Assembly: GCA_963997635.1 (NCBI GenBank)
Contig: CAXEND010000016.1
Location: 1 to 52,910 of the forward strand
Reading direction: 5' to 3'
DNA from: GCA-2728135 sp002728135
GTDB lineage: Bacteria > Pseudomonadota > Alphaproteobacteria > UBA828
DNA: 52,910 nt
Shown piece by piece: positions 6,938 to 15,718 of the stretch (position 1 is the first letter of the stretch; every line of letters begins with the position of its first letter). The position numbers and the translations under genes are program-made. Below the pieces are notes generated by a model. It saw only the letters and a program-made list of their open reading frames with translations. It did no database searches and had not been told where the DNA came from.

Positions 6938-9900
6938 ATGGCAAGAAATAGCTTTTTAACTGATATTAATTTAGATGTTTCTAGTTTCTTGGATACATCT
7001 CATAATTTTACATTGGTAAAAGTCAGCAATGGTTTTCTGTTAGTTAATTTATCTACTAATCAACAATTAGGCCCTATAACACAATTAGAATTATCAAAAA
7101 TTCTACAAACTCTTCCCATTACAGTTGATAACTGGCCTAGTATTCTTAGCGAACAACTTTTGACTGCAAATTCTGAAACTATTCAAATTATTGAAATTGA
7201 AGCTGGTTTTATTGAGACTATAGAAGGTACTGTTACTGCTACTCATACAAACGGTGAAATTAGAAAGTTAATTTCAGGTGATGCAGTTTACCAAGGGGAG
7301 ATATTAATAACAGGAGAAGATGCATCAATAAATATTAGTTTTCTTGATGGTTCAGATTTATCTCTTGGTTCAGAATCAGAGATTGTAATTGATGAGTTTA
7401 TATATGACCCAGATGCAAGTTCGGGAACTCTTGGCCTTGATATAGTTGAAGGGGTATTTGTATTCGTCAGTGGGGAAATAGCAGAAAATGATCCTGAAGG
7501 TATTGTGCTTAATACCCCAACAGCATCATTAGGTATAAGGGGAACGACAGTAGCGGGCAGAATTTCATCTGAAAATTCTGGCACTACAATCTCATTATTA
7601 GAAGATGAAGATGGTGCTGTCGGTCAAGTTGTAGTTACAAACGATGCAGGAACTGTCGTACTTGAACAACCAAACGCAACAACTCATGTTCTATCATCCG
7701 CTGCAATACCAAGAGAACCTATTGTGTTGCCTAATAAAGCAATTGGTATCTTATACCAATCATCATTAAGGTCCTCTGGATCTAATGAAAGAACGATTGA
7801 AAGTACTGCGGATACCGGTGGAGCAGAGAGCCAGGAGGATACTCCTGCTGACATATCTGTAGAAAATGATCCTGAACAAGAAAAATCTGATGCTCCACCA
7901 AGTCAAAACCAAGAACCTGATGGAGTTCTTGATCCTGAAAATATAGAAGAATTAGAAGCAAATGTTGAGAGAATTAATGAGGATGCTGAATTTGTTGGCT
8001 CAGCAACATTTGATGATGATTTAAATATTGATGATGCCAATATTCAGGTGTTTGCTGTTGATGAAAGCACTCGTTTAGAGAGGCCTAACGGAGAAGCAAT
8101 CACACAAGAAGATTTTGAACAACTACAGGAAGATGCCAAATGGGAAGAACGCGATAAACTTTATGATGCCATTGATGGTGAAGCTAGTCTTATAGTAGCT
8201 GCTCTAGCAGATAAATCTGCAGCACCTGAAGCTATATTTCAGTTAGTAGAATCTTCTGCCGAGCGTCTTTCTGTAGAAACTGGTTTTTCAGTTGAAAAAT
8301 TTGAATTAGGTTCTTTCGATAAAAATTTTTATATTGCTGAAGAAGGTTTTATCCCTGAATCATGGGATGATGAAGGCTCAAACCCTGATAAATCTGAGAA
8401 CTCTGACAGAGAAAGAGAAAAAAGTTCAGAAGAAGATGATTTTGAACAAGGAGATAAGGGGCCTGACCGTGAACCATCTATTGCAGAAGTTGCATCTCAT
8501 ATAAAAAATGCTCTCATTGCAGAGAGCTTAACTGGTGTTGATAAACTAAACTTTGGTGGTCCACTTACAGTAGATATTGAGAGGGAACTTGAGTTTTTAT
8601 TTCGTCTTATCTCAGGTGAGGAAGATTTTGATGACGGAATTACAGCGGCTGAAGATGAAGCACGTGCCAGAGAAGATGATAATTTTGTTGTTAGCGGAGA
8701 TGAATTTGATGTTGACCTAATTATATCTGGAACAAATGGGGCAGACATTATTAATGGAACTGATGCAGGAGATGGAATTGATGCAGGTGCAGGAAATGAT
8801 ACAGTTTCCTCAGGCCGAGGCGATGATGCTGTATTAGGTGGACTTGGAGATGATACATTAACATTAGGTACAGGTAACGACAGAGCTGCAGGTGATGGTG
8901 ACTTTTCTTTCCCAGCAGGAAGTGCATCATCCTCTTTAAGTGCCGCAATAATAAGCATTACAGAAAGTGCAGGAGATGGTGATGATACTATAGACGGTGG
9001 AGATGGAAATGACGATATTCTTGGGCTTGGTGGTGATGACTTATTAATAGGAGGAGAGGGCGATGATGTTATAAGTGGTGGGTCTGGAGATGACCAAATT
9101 AATTTGGGAAATGGAACTAATGAGGGTGATGGAGGTGATGGAGATGACACTATAACCGGAGGTTCTGGGGTTGATGAAATTATTGGTAGAGGTGGGAATG
9201 ATACGCTTACGGGAAATGGTGGTGATGACATAATTACTGCGGGGACTGGGAACGATATACTAGACGGTGGAGATGGTAGTGATGAGCTCGACGGCTCTGA
9301 TGGTAATGATACCATTACTGGCGGCTCAGGGGATGATACACTATTTGCTGGTAGTGGCACAAACTCACTTAATGGTGGAGATGGTGACGATATAATTTTT
9401 ACAGAAAACGATACCTCTTCAAGAAATACAATCGAAGGCGGAAGTGGTAATGACACTATTAACCCTAGTGGGGGAGTAGATATAATAGACGCAGGAATTG
9501 GCGATGACTTTGTAGATGGGTCAAATGGTAATGACACAATAACAGGTGGTAATGGATTAGATCAATTGTCAGGTGGTGATGGAGATGACACTATAACTGG
9601 TGGAAGTGGTGAAGATACTATAGATGGCGGTAATGGAGCAGATAATATAAATGGGGGTGATGATGCGGATTTAATAACAGCAGGTGAGGGTGCTGATATT
9701 ATAGACGGAGGAGGTGCAAACGATATTATACAAGGTCAAGCAGGAGCAGACACAATCACTGTGGGAAGTGGAGATGATACCCTATTCTATAAGTTCAATG
9801 ATAATGCACTCAATGTAAATTCAAACGTTACAACAGCAGCTAATTCAAGTGATAAAATCCTAGATTTTGGTACAGGTGACAATAATTTTACTTTTTCTAA

Positions 9901-10144
9901 TTCAGACTTCCTAGGCGGAGAGCTATCAACTGGAACTCTATCCAGTTCATTATTTTTTTCAATATCACAGCAATATGATGGTACCAATTCAGGTGCATCT
10001 TCGTCTCAAGGGATTTTCATCTTCGACTCTGTGAAAAACCTATATTTTGATGAAGACCCTGCTAATTCTGCTGGTTACACTCTAATTGCAACTGTAGAAA
10101 ATTCAGCCACAATAACAAATAGTGACATTATTATAGTATCTTAG
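6938..10144 (+). CDS. FecR-domain protein with long RTX calcium-binding repeat region
   Basis: 1068 residues, very acidic, with no signal peptide. Residues 1-85 have no family I recognise. Residues about 88-220 look like a FecR-type domain: VEGVFVFVSGEIAE, then TPTASLGIRGTTVAGRI. Residues about 280-590 are an acidic Glu/Asp/Ser-rich linker. Residues about 595-950 are RTX nonapeptides of the GGxGxDxUx type (for example GGDGDDTITGGSG), broken once near 650-680 by a Ser/Ala-rich insert. About 118 residues follow the repeats and resemble a type I secretion tail ending in NSDIIIVS. Known RTX proteins leave through ABC/HlyD/TolC exporters and fold on binding Ca2+ outside. No exporter genes and no fecI or fecA are nearby. 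The ATG has no clear Shine-Dalgarno. The role is unknown; a surface or adhesin-like protein is an inference. Confidence 0.85.
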   Translation: MARNSFLTDINLDVSSFLDTSHNFTLVKVSNGFLLVNLSTNQQLGPITQLELSKILQTLPITVDNWPSILSEQLLTANSETIQIIEIEAGFIETIEGTVTATHTNGEIRKLISGDAVYQGEILITGEDASINISFLDGSDLSLGSESEIVIDEFIYDPDASSGTLGLDIVEGVFVFVSGEIAENDPEGIVLNTPTASLGIRGTTVAGRISSENSGTTISLLEDEDGAVGQVVVTNDAGTVVLEQPNATTHVLSSAAIPREPIVLPNKAIGILYQSSLRSSGSNERTIESTADTGGAESQEDTPADISVENDPEQEKSDAPPSQNQEPDGVLDPENIEELEANVERINEDAEFVGSATFDDDLNIDDANIQVFAVDESTRLERPNGEAITQEDFEQLQEDAKWEERDKLYDAIDGEASLIVAALADKSAAPEAIFQLVESSAERLSVETGFSVEKFELGSFDKNFYIAEEGFIPESWDDEGSNPDKSENSDREREKSSEEDDFEQGDKGPDREPSIAEVASHIKNALIAESLTGVDKLNFGGPLTVDIERELEFLFRLISGEEDFDDGITAAEDEARAREDDNFVVSGDEFDVDLIISGTNGADIINGTDAGDGIDAGAGNDTVSSGRGDDAVLGGLGDDTLTLGTGNDRAAGDGDFSFPAGSASSSLSAAIISITESAGDGDDTIDGGDGNDDILGLGGDDLLIGGEGDDVISGGSGDDQINLGNGTNEGDGGDGDDTITGGSGVDEIIGRGGNDTLTGNGGDDIITAGTGNDILDGGDGSDELDGSDGNDTITGGSGDDTLFAGSGTNSLNGGDGDDIIFTENDTSSRNTIEGGSGNDTINPSGGVDIIDAGIGDDFVDGSNGNDTITGGNGLDQLSGGDGDDTITGGSGEDTIDGGNGADNINGGDDADLITAGEGADIIDGGGANDIIQGQAGADTITVGSGDDTLFYKFNDNALNVNSNVTTAANSSDKILDFGTGDNNFTFSNSDFLGGELSTGTLSSSLFFSISQQYDGTNSGASSSQGIFIFDSVKNLYFDEDPANSAGYTLIATVENSATITNSDIIIVS
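8740..9790 (+). repeat. RTX-coding 27-bp-period repeat tract
   Basis: Degenerate tandem repeats of about 27 bp (nine codons, GGxGxDxUx), rich in GGAGATGATGACAC-like stretches. They make the tract markedly richer in G on this strand than its surroundings. The composition also opens long Pro/Ser-rich frames on the opposite strand, which are artefacts. Confidence 0.8.
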
Positions 10145-10166
10145 TAATTTTTTTTAATATTCTTTA

Positions 10167-11393
10167 TTAAGAAAATTTTGACTTTATAACGAAATTATAT
10201 GGCTTGTCATTTATAGGCAAATGCACAATTGCTGCAAAAACTCCTAGTGCAATAGAGATATACCATGCAAAGTCATAGGAAGAAGTAAAATGAAAAAGTT
10301 TTCCTCCAATCCAAGCACCAAAAAAACTACCAACCTGATGACTCAAAAATACTATTCCAAATAATGTTCCTAAATATTTTGATCCAAAAATATTTGCCAC
10401 TATTCCACTCGTTAGAGGAACTGTTCCTAGCCATAGTAGACCAATAAGACCAGCAAATAATAAAACTGATAATTCAGTTTTTGGTGACATAACAAAACAT
10501 AAAATCACTATAGACCGGAATAAATATAAGCCACTTAGTAAAAGTTTTTTGCTATAGTAACCACCTAACCAACCAAAAATTAGTGTGCCAGCAATATTTG
10601 CAAGACCAATTAATGCTATAGCTTTAGCACCTAGCATTTCATCTAGACCAAGGTCAGAAACATATGAAGGAAGATGTGTAGCGACAAATGTAACATGAAA
10701 CCCGCATACAAAAAAACCAGCTATTAAAAGTAAATAACTTTTATGGCGTACTGCTTGATTTAAGGTTTCAGTTAAATTAGTTGACTCTTGTATTTTTTCA
10801 CTTTGTTGATTTTTGCCCTTGAGTGCAAAGGCAAGAATAACAGCAAGGCCAGTAATAACAGCTATTATAAATAGAGCTGTCGACCAACCTTCTGTTTCAA
10901 TTAACCAACCACTTAGTAGAGCCATAGAAAACTGACCAAATGAGCCGCCTGCAGTGGCTATACCTAAAGCAAGGCTTCTACGATTCTTTGGAACAACCCT
11001 TACAACTGGAGCTAAAACTATAGCAAAGCCCATAGCACTCGTCCCTAGACCAACTAAAGCTCCTGCACCTGTGTATAGATCTACTGGGCCCGATGACAAA
11101 CCCATAATTGTCAAACCGCATGCATATAAACCTGCCCCTAAAACTATTACTTTTGCAGTGCCATAAAGATCTGCTATGGCTCCAAAAATAGGCTGTCCAA
11201 ACCCCCATACCAACATTTGAATAGCTATTGCAATTGAGAAAACTTCACGACTAATCTGCAAGGAATTTGTAATAGGTGTCATATACAAACCGAAGCTGCC
11301 TCTGATTCCTATACTTATAACCAAGATAAGACTAGCTGCTCCAACAACGACTATAATGTTTGTTGTTTTTTGATTCATTAAGTTTTTATACAT
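10167..11393 (-). CDS. MFS transporter, 12 transmembrane segments
   Basis: 408 residues with about twelve hydrophobic helices and a hydrophilic central loop around residue 200 (KGKNQQSEKIQESTNLTE), the usual 6+6 MFS layout. The cytoplasmic loop after helix 2 reads FGAIADLYGTAKVIVLG, a relaxed form of MFS motif A. The sequence resembles the monocarboxylate/oxalate-formate (OFA-like) branch, for example GIRGSFGLYMTPI in helix 1, so an organic acid substrate is possible; I cannot name it. The start may be M1 or M6 (MNQKTT). It is divergent from parE and convergent with the FecR-RTX gene. No regulator is adjacent. Confidence 0.88.
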   Translation of the reverse strand: MYKNLMNQKTTNIIVVVGAASLILVISIGIRGSFGLYMTPITNSLQISREVFSIAIAIQMLVWGFGQPIFGAIADLYGTAKVIVLGAGLYACGLTIMGLSSGPVDLYTGAGALVGLGTSAMGFAIVLAPVVRVVPKNRRSLALGIATAGGSFGQFSMALLSGWLIETEGWSTALFIIAVITGLAVILAFALKGKNQQSEKIQESTNLTETLNQAVRHKSYLLLIAGFFVCGFHVTFVATHLPSYVSDLGLDEMLGAKAIALIGLANIAGTLIFGWLGGYYSKKLLLSGLYLFRSIVILCFVMSPKTELSVLLFAGLIGLLWLGTVPLTSGIVANIFGSKYLGTLFGIVFLSHQVGSFFGAWIGGKLFHFTSSYDFAWYISIALGVFAAIVHLPINDKPYNFVIKSKFS

Positions 11394-11442
11394 AAGAGAG
11401 TTTGATCATTTAGATTTTTATAACTTTTAAGACTATATATAG

Positions 11443-11471
11443 TTGTCTACTTTTATAACGTGCACTATACA
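11443..11471 (+). promoter_or_regulatory. Candidate sigma-70-type promoter for parE
   Basis: TTGTCT (11443-11448), 17 bp, then TATACA (11466-11471), about 40 bp before the parE ATG. The spacing is ideal and both hexamers are close to consensus. The -10 lies inside an imperfect palindrome, listed separately. Confidence 0.45.
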
Positions 11472-11478
11472 TGGTGCA
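11461..11478. promoter_or_regulatory. TGCAC-N8-GTGCA palindrome over the parE -10 region
   Basis: TGCAC (11461-11465) and GTGCA (11474-11478) flank the putative -10 hexamer in the parE/MFS divergent region. The position fits an operator. It resembles an NtrC site (TGCACC-N5-GGTGCA) but is one base too long, so that identity is doubtful. Confidence 0.3.
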
Positions 11479-11511
11479 TTATTATATTTTTAAACATTGA
11501 GTTTCATCATT

Positions 11512-13590
11512 ATGGCTGACACATTGGACCTCTTCACTACAAACCATGATGCTCCTGTATCAAGGGGTGACAAACGTTTGAATAAAATAAAAAAACATAA
11601 GAAATCACAAAAAAAATTAATACAAGCTAAATCTAACAATGATGATGACTATACGGCGAAAGATATTGAGGTTCTAGAAGGTCTAGAACCGGTCAGAAAA
11701 CGTCCTGGAATGTATGTTGGTGGCACCGACACACAAGCACTTCATCACCTTTTTACTGAAACCTTAGATAATGCTATGGATGAAGCCATTGCAGGATTTG
11801 CCTCAATTATTCAAGTTAAACTAAATGACGATAATTCTATCACAATTAAAGATAATGGACGCGGTATACCTATAGACCCGCATCCAAAGTTTAAAAATAA
11901 ATCCGCACTTGAAGTTATATTTACTACATTACATTCTGGGGGAAAATTCGGAGGAAATAATAGTTATGTAACTGCAGGTGGACTTCATGGAGTAGGGATT
12001 TCGGTAGTAAATGCATTATCTGAAGATTGCAGTGTTGAAGTAATTAGAAATAATATGAGTTGGCAAATTTCATTTTCACGAGGAGAAGTAGTTAAACCTC
12101 TTAAGTCTGAAAAAGCTCAGAAAGGAAAAAAAGGAACTAGTGTAACTTTCAAGCCAGATATAAATATTTTTGGCAATAATGCAAAATTTAACCCAAAAAT
12201 AATCTGGAATATTATAAGAGCTAAGGCATATCTATTTAAAGGTGTTACTATAAATTGGGAATGCCCTAAATATCTCCTTGAGGCAATAGGAGATAACAAT
12301 ACACCCATTAAAGCAAAAATATCATTTCCAGATGGATTGATTAACCACTTAGAAGATCATTTTGGAAAATCACAAAGTTCTTCTGTCAGATTATTTTCTG
12401 GCGAGACTAATTTAAATGATAATAAAGGAAGAATAGAGTGGGTAATTGCATGGGATTATAGCACAAAAAACGAAATTCTTTCTTATTGCAATACAATTTT
12501 TACCCCACTAGGTGGAACACATGAAAATGGCTTAAAAAATACATTGTTGAAAGGATTTAAGGGATATGGTGAATTAATTGGTAATAAAAAATCTTCTTTA
12601 ATAACAGGTGAAGATATATTGGCAAGTACGTGTGCTATTTTATCTTTGTTTCAAGAGAATCCTGAATTTCAAGGTCAAACAAAAGAAAAACTTACATCTT
12701 CTAATGCTGCTAAATTAGTTGAGACAGGATTACGTGACCACCTTGACCATTGGTTATCTGAAAGTCCTCCACAGTCAAATTCCTTACTTAATCATTTTAT
12801 TGAAAAAGCTGAAGAACGTATAAGAAAAAGAAAAGAAAAAGAGGTTTCTAGAAAACAAGCATCTAGAAAACTCCGGCTCCCTGGAAAACTAGCTGATTGT
12901 TTAAATGAAACATCTGAAGGAACAGAGTTGTTTATTGTAGAAGGTGACTCAGCTGGCGGATCAGCAAAACAGGCAAGGTTAAGAGAAACTCAAGCAGTAT
13001 TACCATTAAGAGGAAAAATATTAAATGTAGCAAGTGCTAGTAGTGAGAAATTAAGAACCAATCAGGAATTAGCTGATTTGATCCAGGCTTTGGGATGTGG
13101 GAGTAGAGATAAATTCAATTATAATAATTTAAGATATGAAAAAGTCATTATAATGACTGATGCAGATGTAGATGGTGCCCATATAGCATCATTACTTATG
13201 ACATTCTTTTATTTGGAAATGCCACGTCTTATTGAAAAAGAACACCTTTTTATCGCCCAGCCACCTTTATATCGGCTTACACAAGGAGGAATTACAGCAT
13301 ATGCCATGAATGACTCACATAAAGAAGAGTTATTACTAAAAAGCTTTAATAAACGCGGTAATGTTGAAATTAGCCGCTTTAAAGGTCTAGGTGAAATGCC
13401 TGCAAGTCAATTAAAACAAACTACCATGGATCCAGCAATAAGAACATTAATCAAAGTTGTAATCCCTGCAGAAACAAAAATTAAAACTGATAAGAGAGTT
13501 AATGAACTAATGGGTCGCAAACCAGAATTAAGGTTACGTTTCATTCAAGATCAGGCATCATTTGTTAAAGATGATACTCTTGATATTTGA
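11512..13590 (+). CDS. parE: DNA topoisomerase IV subunit B
   Basis: 692 residues from the ATG at 11512 (MADTLDLF); a TTG five codons earlier is in frame but less likely. It is the ATPase subunit that with ParC decatenates daughter chromosomes. The GHKL ATP site shows ETLDNAMDEAIAG, KDNGRGIPIDPHPK and GGLHGVGISVVNALS. The Toprim domain shows VEGDSAGGSAKQARLRETQAVLPLRGK and the metal-binding DADVDGAHI. The RETQAVLPLRGKILNVASA form and the length are those of alphaproteobacterial ParE rather than GyrB. The N-terminal 45 residues are Lys-rich. A 190-bp gap separates it from the helicase gene. Confidence 0.95.
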   Translation: MADTLDLFTTNHDAPVSRGDKRLNKIKKHKKSQKKLIQAKSNNDDDYTAKDIEVLEGLEPVRKRPGMYVGGTDTQALHHLFTETLDNAMDEAIAGFASIIQVKLNDDNSITIKDNGRGIPIDPHPKFKNKSALEVIFTTLHSGGKFGGNNSYVTAGGLHGVGISVVNALSEDCSVEVIRNNMSWQISFSRGEVVKPLKSEKAQKGKKGTSVTFKPDINIFGNNAKFNPKIIWNIIRAKAYLFKGVTINWECPKYLLEAIGDNNTPIKAKISFPDGLINHLEDHFGKSQSSSVRLFSGETNLNDNKGRIEWVIAWDYSTKNEILSYCNTIFTPLGGTHENGLKNTLLKGFKGYGELIGNKKSSLITGEDILASTCAILSLFQENPEFQGQTKEKLTSSNAAKLVETGLRDHLDHWLSESPPQSNSLLNHFIEKAEERIRKRKEKEVSRKQASRKLRLPGKLADCLNETSEGTELFIVEGDSAGGSAKQARLRETQAVLPLRGKILNVASASSEKLRTNQELADLIQALGCGSRDKFNYNNLRYEKVIIMTDADVDGAHIASLLMTFFYLEMPRLIEKEHLFIAQPPLYRLTQGGITAYAMNDSHKEELLLKSFNKRGNVEISRFKGLGEMPASQLKQTTMDPAIRTLIKVVIPAETKIKTDKRVNELMGRKPELRLRFIQDQASFVKDDTLDI

Positions 13591-13642
13591 TTATGAACTT
13601 TTATTAGAGTAGTTATAATTTAAATAAAAACATAATTTGTTA

Positions 13643-13662
13643 AATCTAAAGCTTAGTAGATT
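13643..13662 (+). terminator. Candidate intrinsic terminator after parE
   Basis: AATCTA (13643-13648) pairs with TAGATT (13657-13662); an inner CTAA/TTAG pairing is an alternative. ATTTTAAC follows. The stem is AT-rich and the T run is short. Confidence 0.35.
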
Positions 13663-13780
13663 ATTTTAACTAATAACACATTTTATCATTAAGCTAGTTG
13701 TGTCTGCCAATTAGTTTTTCAACAAATATTTATATCTAAACAAATCATAGATATTTTAAATTGAGGATACTCTTTATAAA

Positions 13781-15019
13781 GTGACAGTTGATAAAACTCC
13801 AACTTTTCTAGAACTTGGTCTTAGCACCGATCTATTAAAATCATTAAAAGAAGCTGGTTATAAAACCCCAACACCCATACAAGTAAAATCAATACCTATA
13901 GTGTTAATGGGGCGAGACGTTCTTGGCGGAGCCCAAACTGGCACAGGCAAAACGGCTTCTTATGCATTGCCAATAATTGATGTTTTAGCTTCTGGTAATT
14001 CTAAGGCGAGAATGCCACGAGCTTTGGTCTTAGCCCCAACAAGAGAATTGGCACAACAAATAGAAAATAATTTTAAAACTTATGGTAAGAATCATAACCT
14101 TAAGCACGTGATTTTAATTGGTGGAGAATCGATGGGTGATCAGGAGCGTGCCATTGCAAGTAATCCAGACATAATTATTGGAACTCCAGGCCGACTACTA
14201 GACTTGTTTGAACGAGGCCATCTCATATTAAGTGGAATAAAATTTTTAGTCATAGATGAAGCAGATAGAATGCTAGATATGGGCTTTATTCCAGACGTCG
14301 AAAAAATTGTTGCTTTGCTGCCTAAAATCAGACAAACATTGCTTTTCTCAGCAACATTGGGAAATGAAATCCAAAACCTTGCACATAAGTTTTTGATTAA
14401 TCCCCGTGAAATAAGAGTATCTCCCTCTGCATCAGTCGCGGTGACGGTTGACCATACAATGGTATCGGTTACTGTAAATGGAAAGAAAAACACCTTAAAA
14501 AAGATTATTAAGAGCCTAAATATTAATAATGCAATAATATTTTGTAATCGTAAAAAAGATATCGATGTTTTAGCTATTTCTCTACAAAAGTCTGGGTTAA
14601 ATGCACGTGCATTACATGGGGATATGGCTCAGAATATTAGATCCAGTACTTTATCCGATTTTAAAAAAGGCATGATAGCTTATTTAGTATCCAGTGATGT
14701 TACTGGTAGAGGAATAGATATAGATAATGTTTCACACGTTTTTAACTATGATGTTCCAATTCATGCAGAAGACTATGTGCACAGAATTGGACGCACTGGA
14801 CGTGCAGGAAAAAAAGGTACAGCTTTCACCTTGGTAACTAAAGAAGAAGAAAAATTTGTAGATTCAATTCGTAAATTGACTGGTCAGGAATTAATAATTA
14901 AAGATTATTTTTCCACAAGAAAGCCTATAAGTAAAACAGCACAGTCAAAAGAATCAAAAATTATTGGTATGGGAGATCATATCCCAGAATTTATGAAAAC
15001 TTCCAAAATAATTAAATAA
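13781..15019 (+). CDS. DEAD-box ATP-dependent RNA helicase (RhlE-like)
   Basis: 412 residues, starting at GTG with GAGGAT upstream. All helicase motifs are visible in order: Q motif (TPTPIQ), I (AQTGTGKT), Ia (PTRELAQQ), Ib (TPGRLLD), II (DEAD), III (SAT), IV (IIFCNRK), V (TGRGIDI) and VI (HRIGRTGRAG). Such proteins unwind short RNA duplexes in ribosome assembly or mRNA decay and are often cold-induced. The short basic C-tail and the overall length suit the RhlE group; the specific role is not shown. It ends convergent with hsp20. Confidence 0.94.
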   Translation: MTVDKTPTFLELGLSTDLLKSLKEAGYKTPTPIQVKSIPIVLMGRDVLGGAQTGTGKTASYALPIIDVLASGNSKARMPRALVLAPTRELAQQIENNFKTYGKNHNLKHVILIGGESMGDQERAIASNPDIIIGTPGRLLDLFERGHLILSGIKFLVIDEADRMLDMGFIPDVEKIVALLPKIRQTLLFSATLGNEIQNLAHKFLINPREIRVSPSASVAVTVDHTMVSVTVNGKKNTLKKIIKSLNINNAIIFCNRKKDIDVLAISLQKSGLNARALHGDMAQNIRSSTLSDFKKGMIAYLVSSDVTGRGIDIDNVSHVFNYDVPIHAEDYVHRIGRTGRAGKKGTAFTLVTKEEEKFVDSIRKLTGQELIIKDYFSTRKPISKTAQSKESKIIGMGDHIPEFMKTSKIIK

Positions 15020-15034
15020 ATATATTAAAAACGA

Positions 15035-15064
15035 AGGCTGACAGAATATTTATTCTGCCAACCT
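15035..15064 (-). terminator. Terminator hairpin between the helicase gene and hsp20
   Basis: CAGAATA and TATTCTG form a 7-bp stem, extended outward through AGG-c-TG and CA-a-CCT with two mismatches. Read on the minus strand, the hairpin is followed by CTTCGTTTTTAATATA, a T run that suits termination of hsp20. It may also stop the convergent helicase transcript, but the T run is absent on that side. Confidence 0.55.
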
Positions 15065-15088
15065 CCATGTCATAATTAGAAAATCAAA

Positions 15089-15550
15089 TTATAATGCTTT
15101 TCCCTCTATGGTATTTAATTTTCTATCGTCAATGTGTACTTTCCTAGGTTTAAGTTCATCTGGAATATTTCGTTTAAGCTCTAAAACTAGAAGACCGTCA
15201 CTAATATTTGCGTTCTTTACTTCTAAAAATTCTGCAAGATGAAAGCTTCGTTCAAATGATCGTGCAGCAATACCACGATGCAAAAAATATGAATCATTAG
15301 TTTTGAGAGCTTTAGGTTCTCCCTTTATTATGAGGTTTCCATCATGCTCTGTAACTTCAATATCTTGTGCGGTGCACCCTGCAACTGCCATAACAATTTT
15401 ATAATTATCATCAGATAACTTTTCTATATTGTATGGTGGGTAAGTTGATCCATTGGTATGAAATTTTGAAGCTTGATCTAATGTGCTAGTTAAACGATCA
15501 AAACCTACGGATGAACGAAATAATGGTGAGAAATCTATTGTATTTAACAT
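15089..15550 (-). CDS. Small heat-shock protein, Hsp20/IbpA family
   Basis: 153 residues with an alpha-crystallin domain: PPYNIEKLSDDNYKIVMAVAGC, DGNLIIKGEPK, FLHRGIAARSFERSFHLAE and LLVLELKRNIPDELKPRKV. The R-G-I-A-x-R-x-F stretch is typical of proteobacterial IbpA. It holds unfolding proteins in a refoldable state, without ATP. Its leader carries a ROSE-like hairpin that would bury the Shine-Dalgarno AGGAGG, so translation is probably temperature-controlled. It is monocistronic, with a terminator hairpin downstream. Confidence 0.94.
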   Translation of the reverse strand: MLNTIDFSPLFRSSVGFDRLTSTLDQASKFHTNGSTYPPYNIEKLSDDNYKIVMAVAGCTAQDIEVTEHDGNLIIKGEPKALKTNDSYFLHRGIAARSFERSFHLAEFLEVKNANISDGLLVLELKRNIPDELKPRKVHIDDRKLNTIEGKAL

Positions 15551-15660
15551 ATTTGATATCCTCCTATGAGCAATATCAGCGAGTACAAAGGGACTAAAAT
15601 TTTTAAAAACGAGCCTCAGGGCCTCGCCGTGTTAGTGGTCCCAGGATTGGCAACCACACT
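15551..15660 (-). promoter_or_regulatory. ROSE-like RNA thermometer in the hsp20 leader
   Basis: Read on the minus strand, the last hairpin before the ATG (15577-15555) is GATATTGCT, CAT, AGGAGGATATC. GATAT pairs with ATATC, and the ROSE hallmark TTGCT faces the Shine-Dalgarno AGGAGG, with the G of TTGCT bulged or mismatched. The ATG follows four bases later. Upstream are a hairpin around CGAGGCC/GGCTCG and another with GTGT/ACAC plus GGT/ACC. This multi-hairpin plan is that of ROSE elements known before alphaproteobacterial hsp20 genes. A CTTGAA further upstream (15687-15692, minus strand) could be a -35. Confidence 0.75.
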
Positions 15661-15718
15661 ATTTATTTATAATCAAATTATTATTTTTCAAGTTACAAAT
15701 AATAATTATATTTATTAA

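Noticed and set aside
8497..9537. A 346-residue Pro/Ser-rich open frame on the minus strand
   Set aside because: It is the exact antisense of the RTX repeats. The periodic GGTGATGATGACAC-like codons leave the opposite strand free of stops. It has no family features and lies wholly within a convincing gene.
6796..10144. A tRNA-His-linked integrative element carrying the FecR-RTX gene
   Set aside because: No integrase, no repeated tRNA 3' end and no attachment-site-like direct repeat were seen downstream up to parE. The idea remains only as a question in the FecR-RTX finding.
10145..10175. Possible terminator between the FecR-RTX and MFS genes
   Set aside because: Only a 5-bp AT stem (TTCTT/AAGAA) is present and the T run precedes it; pairing this weak is expected by chance in AT-rich DNA.
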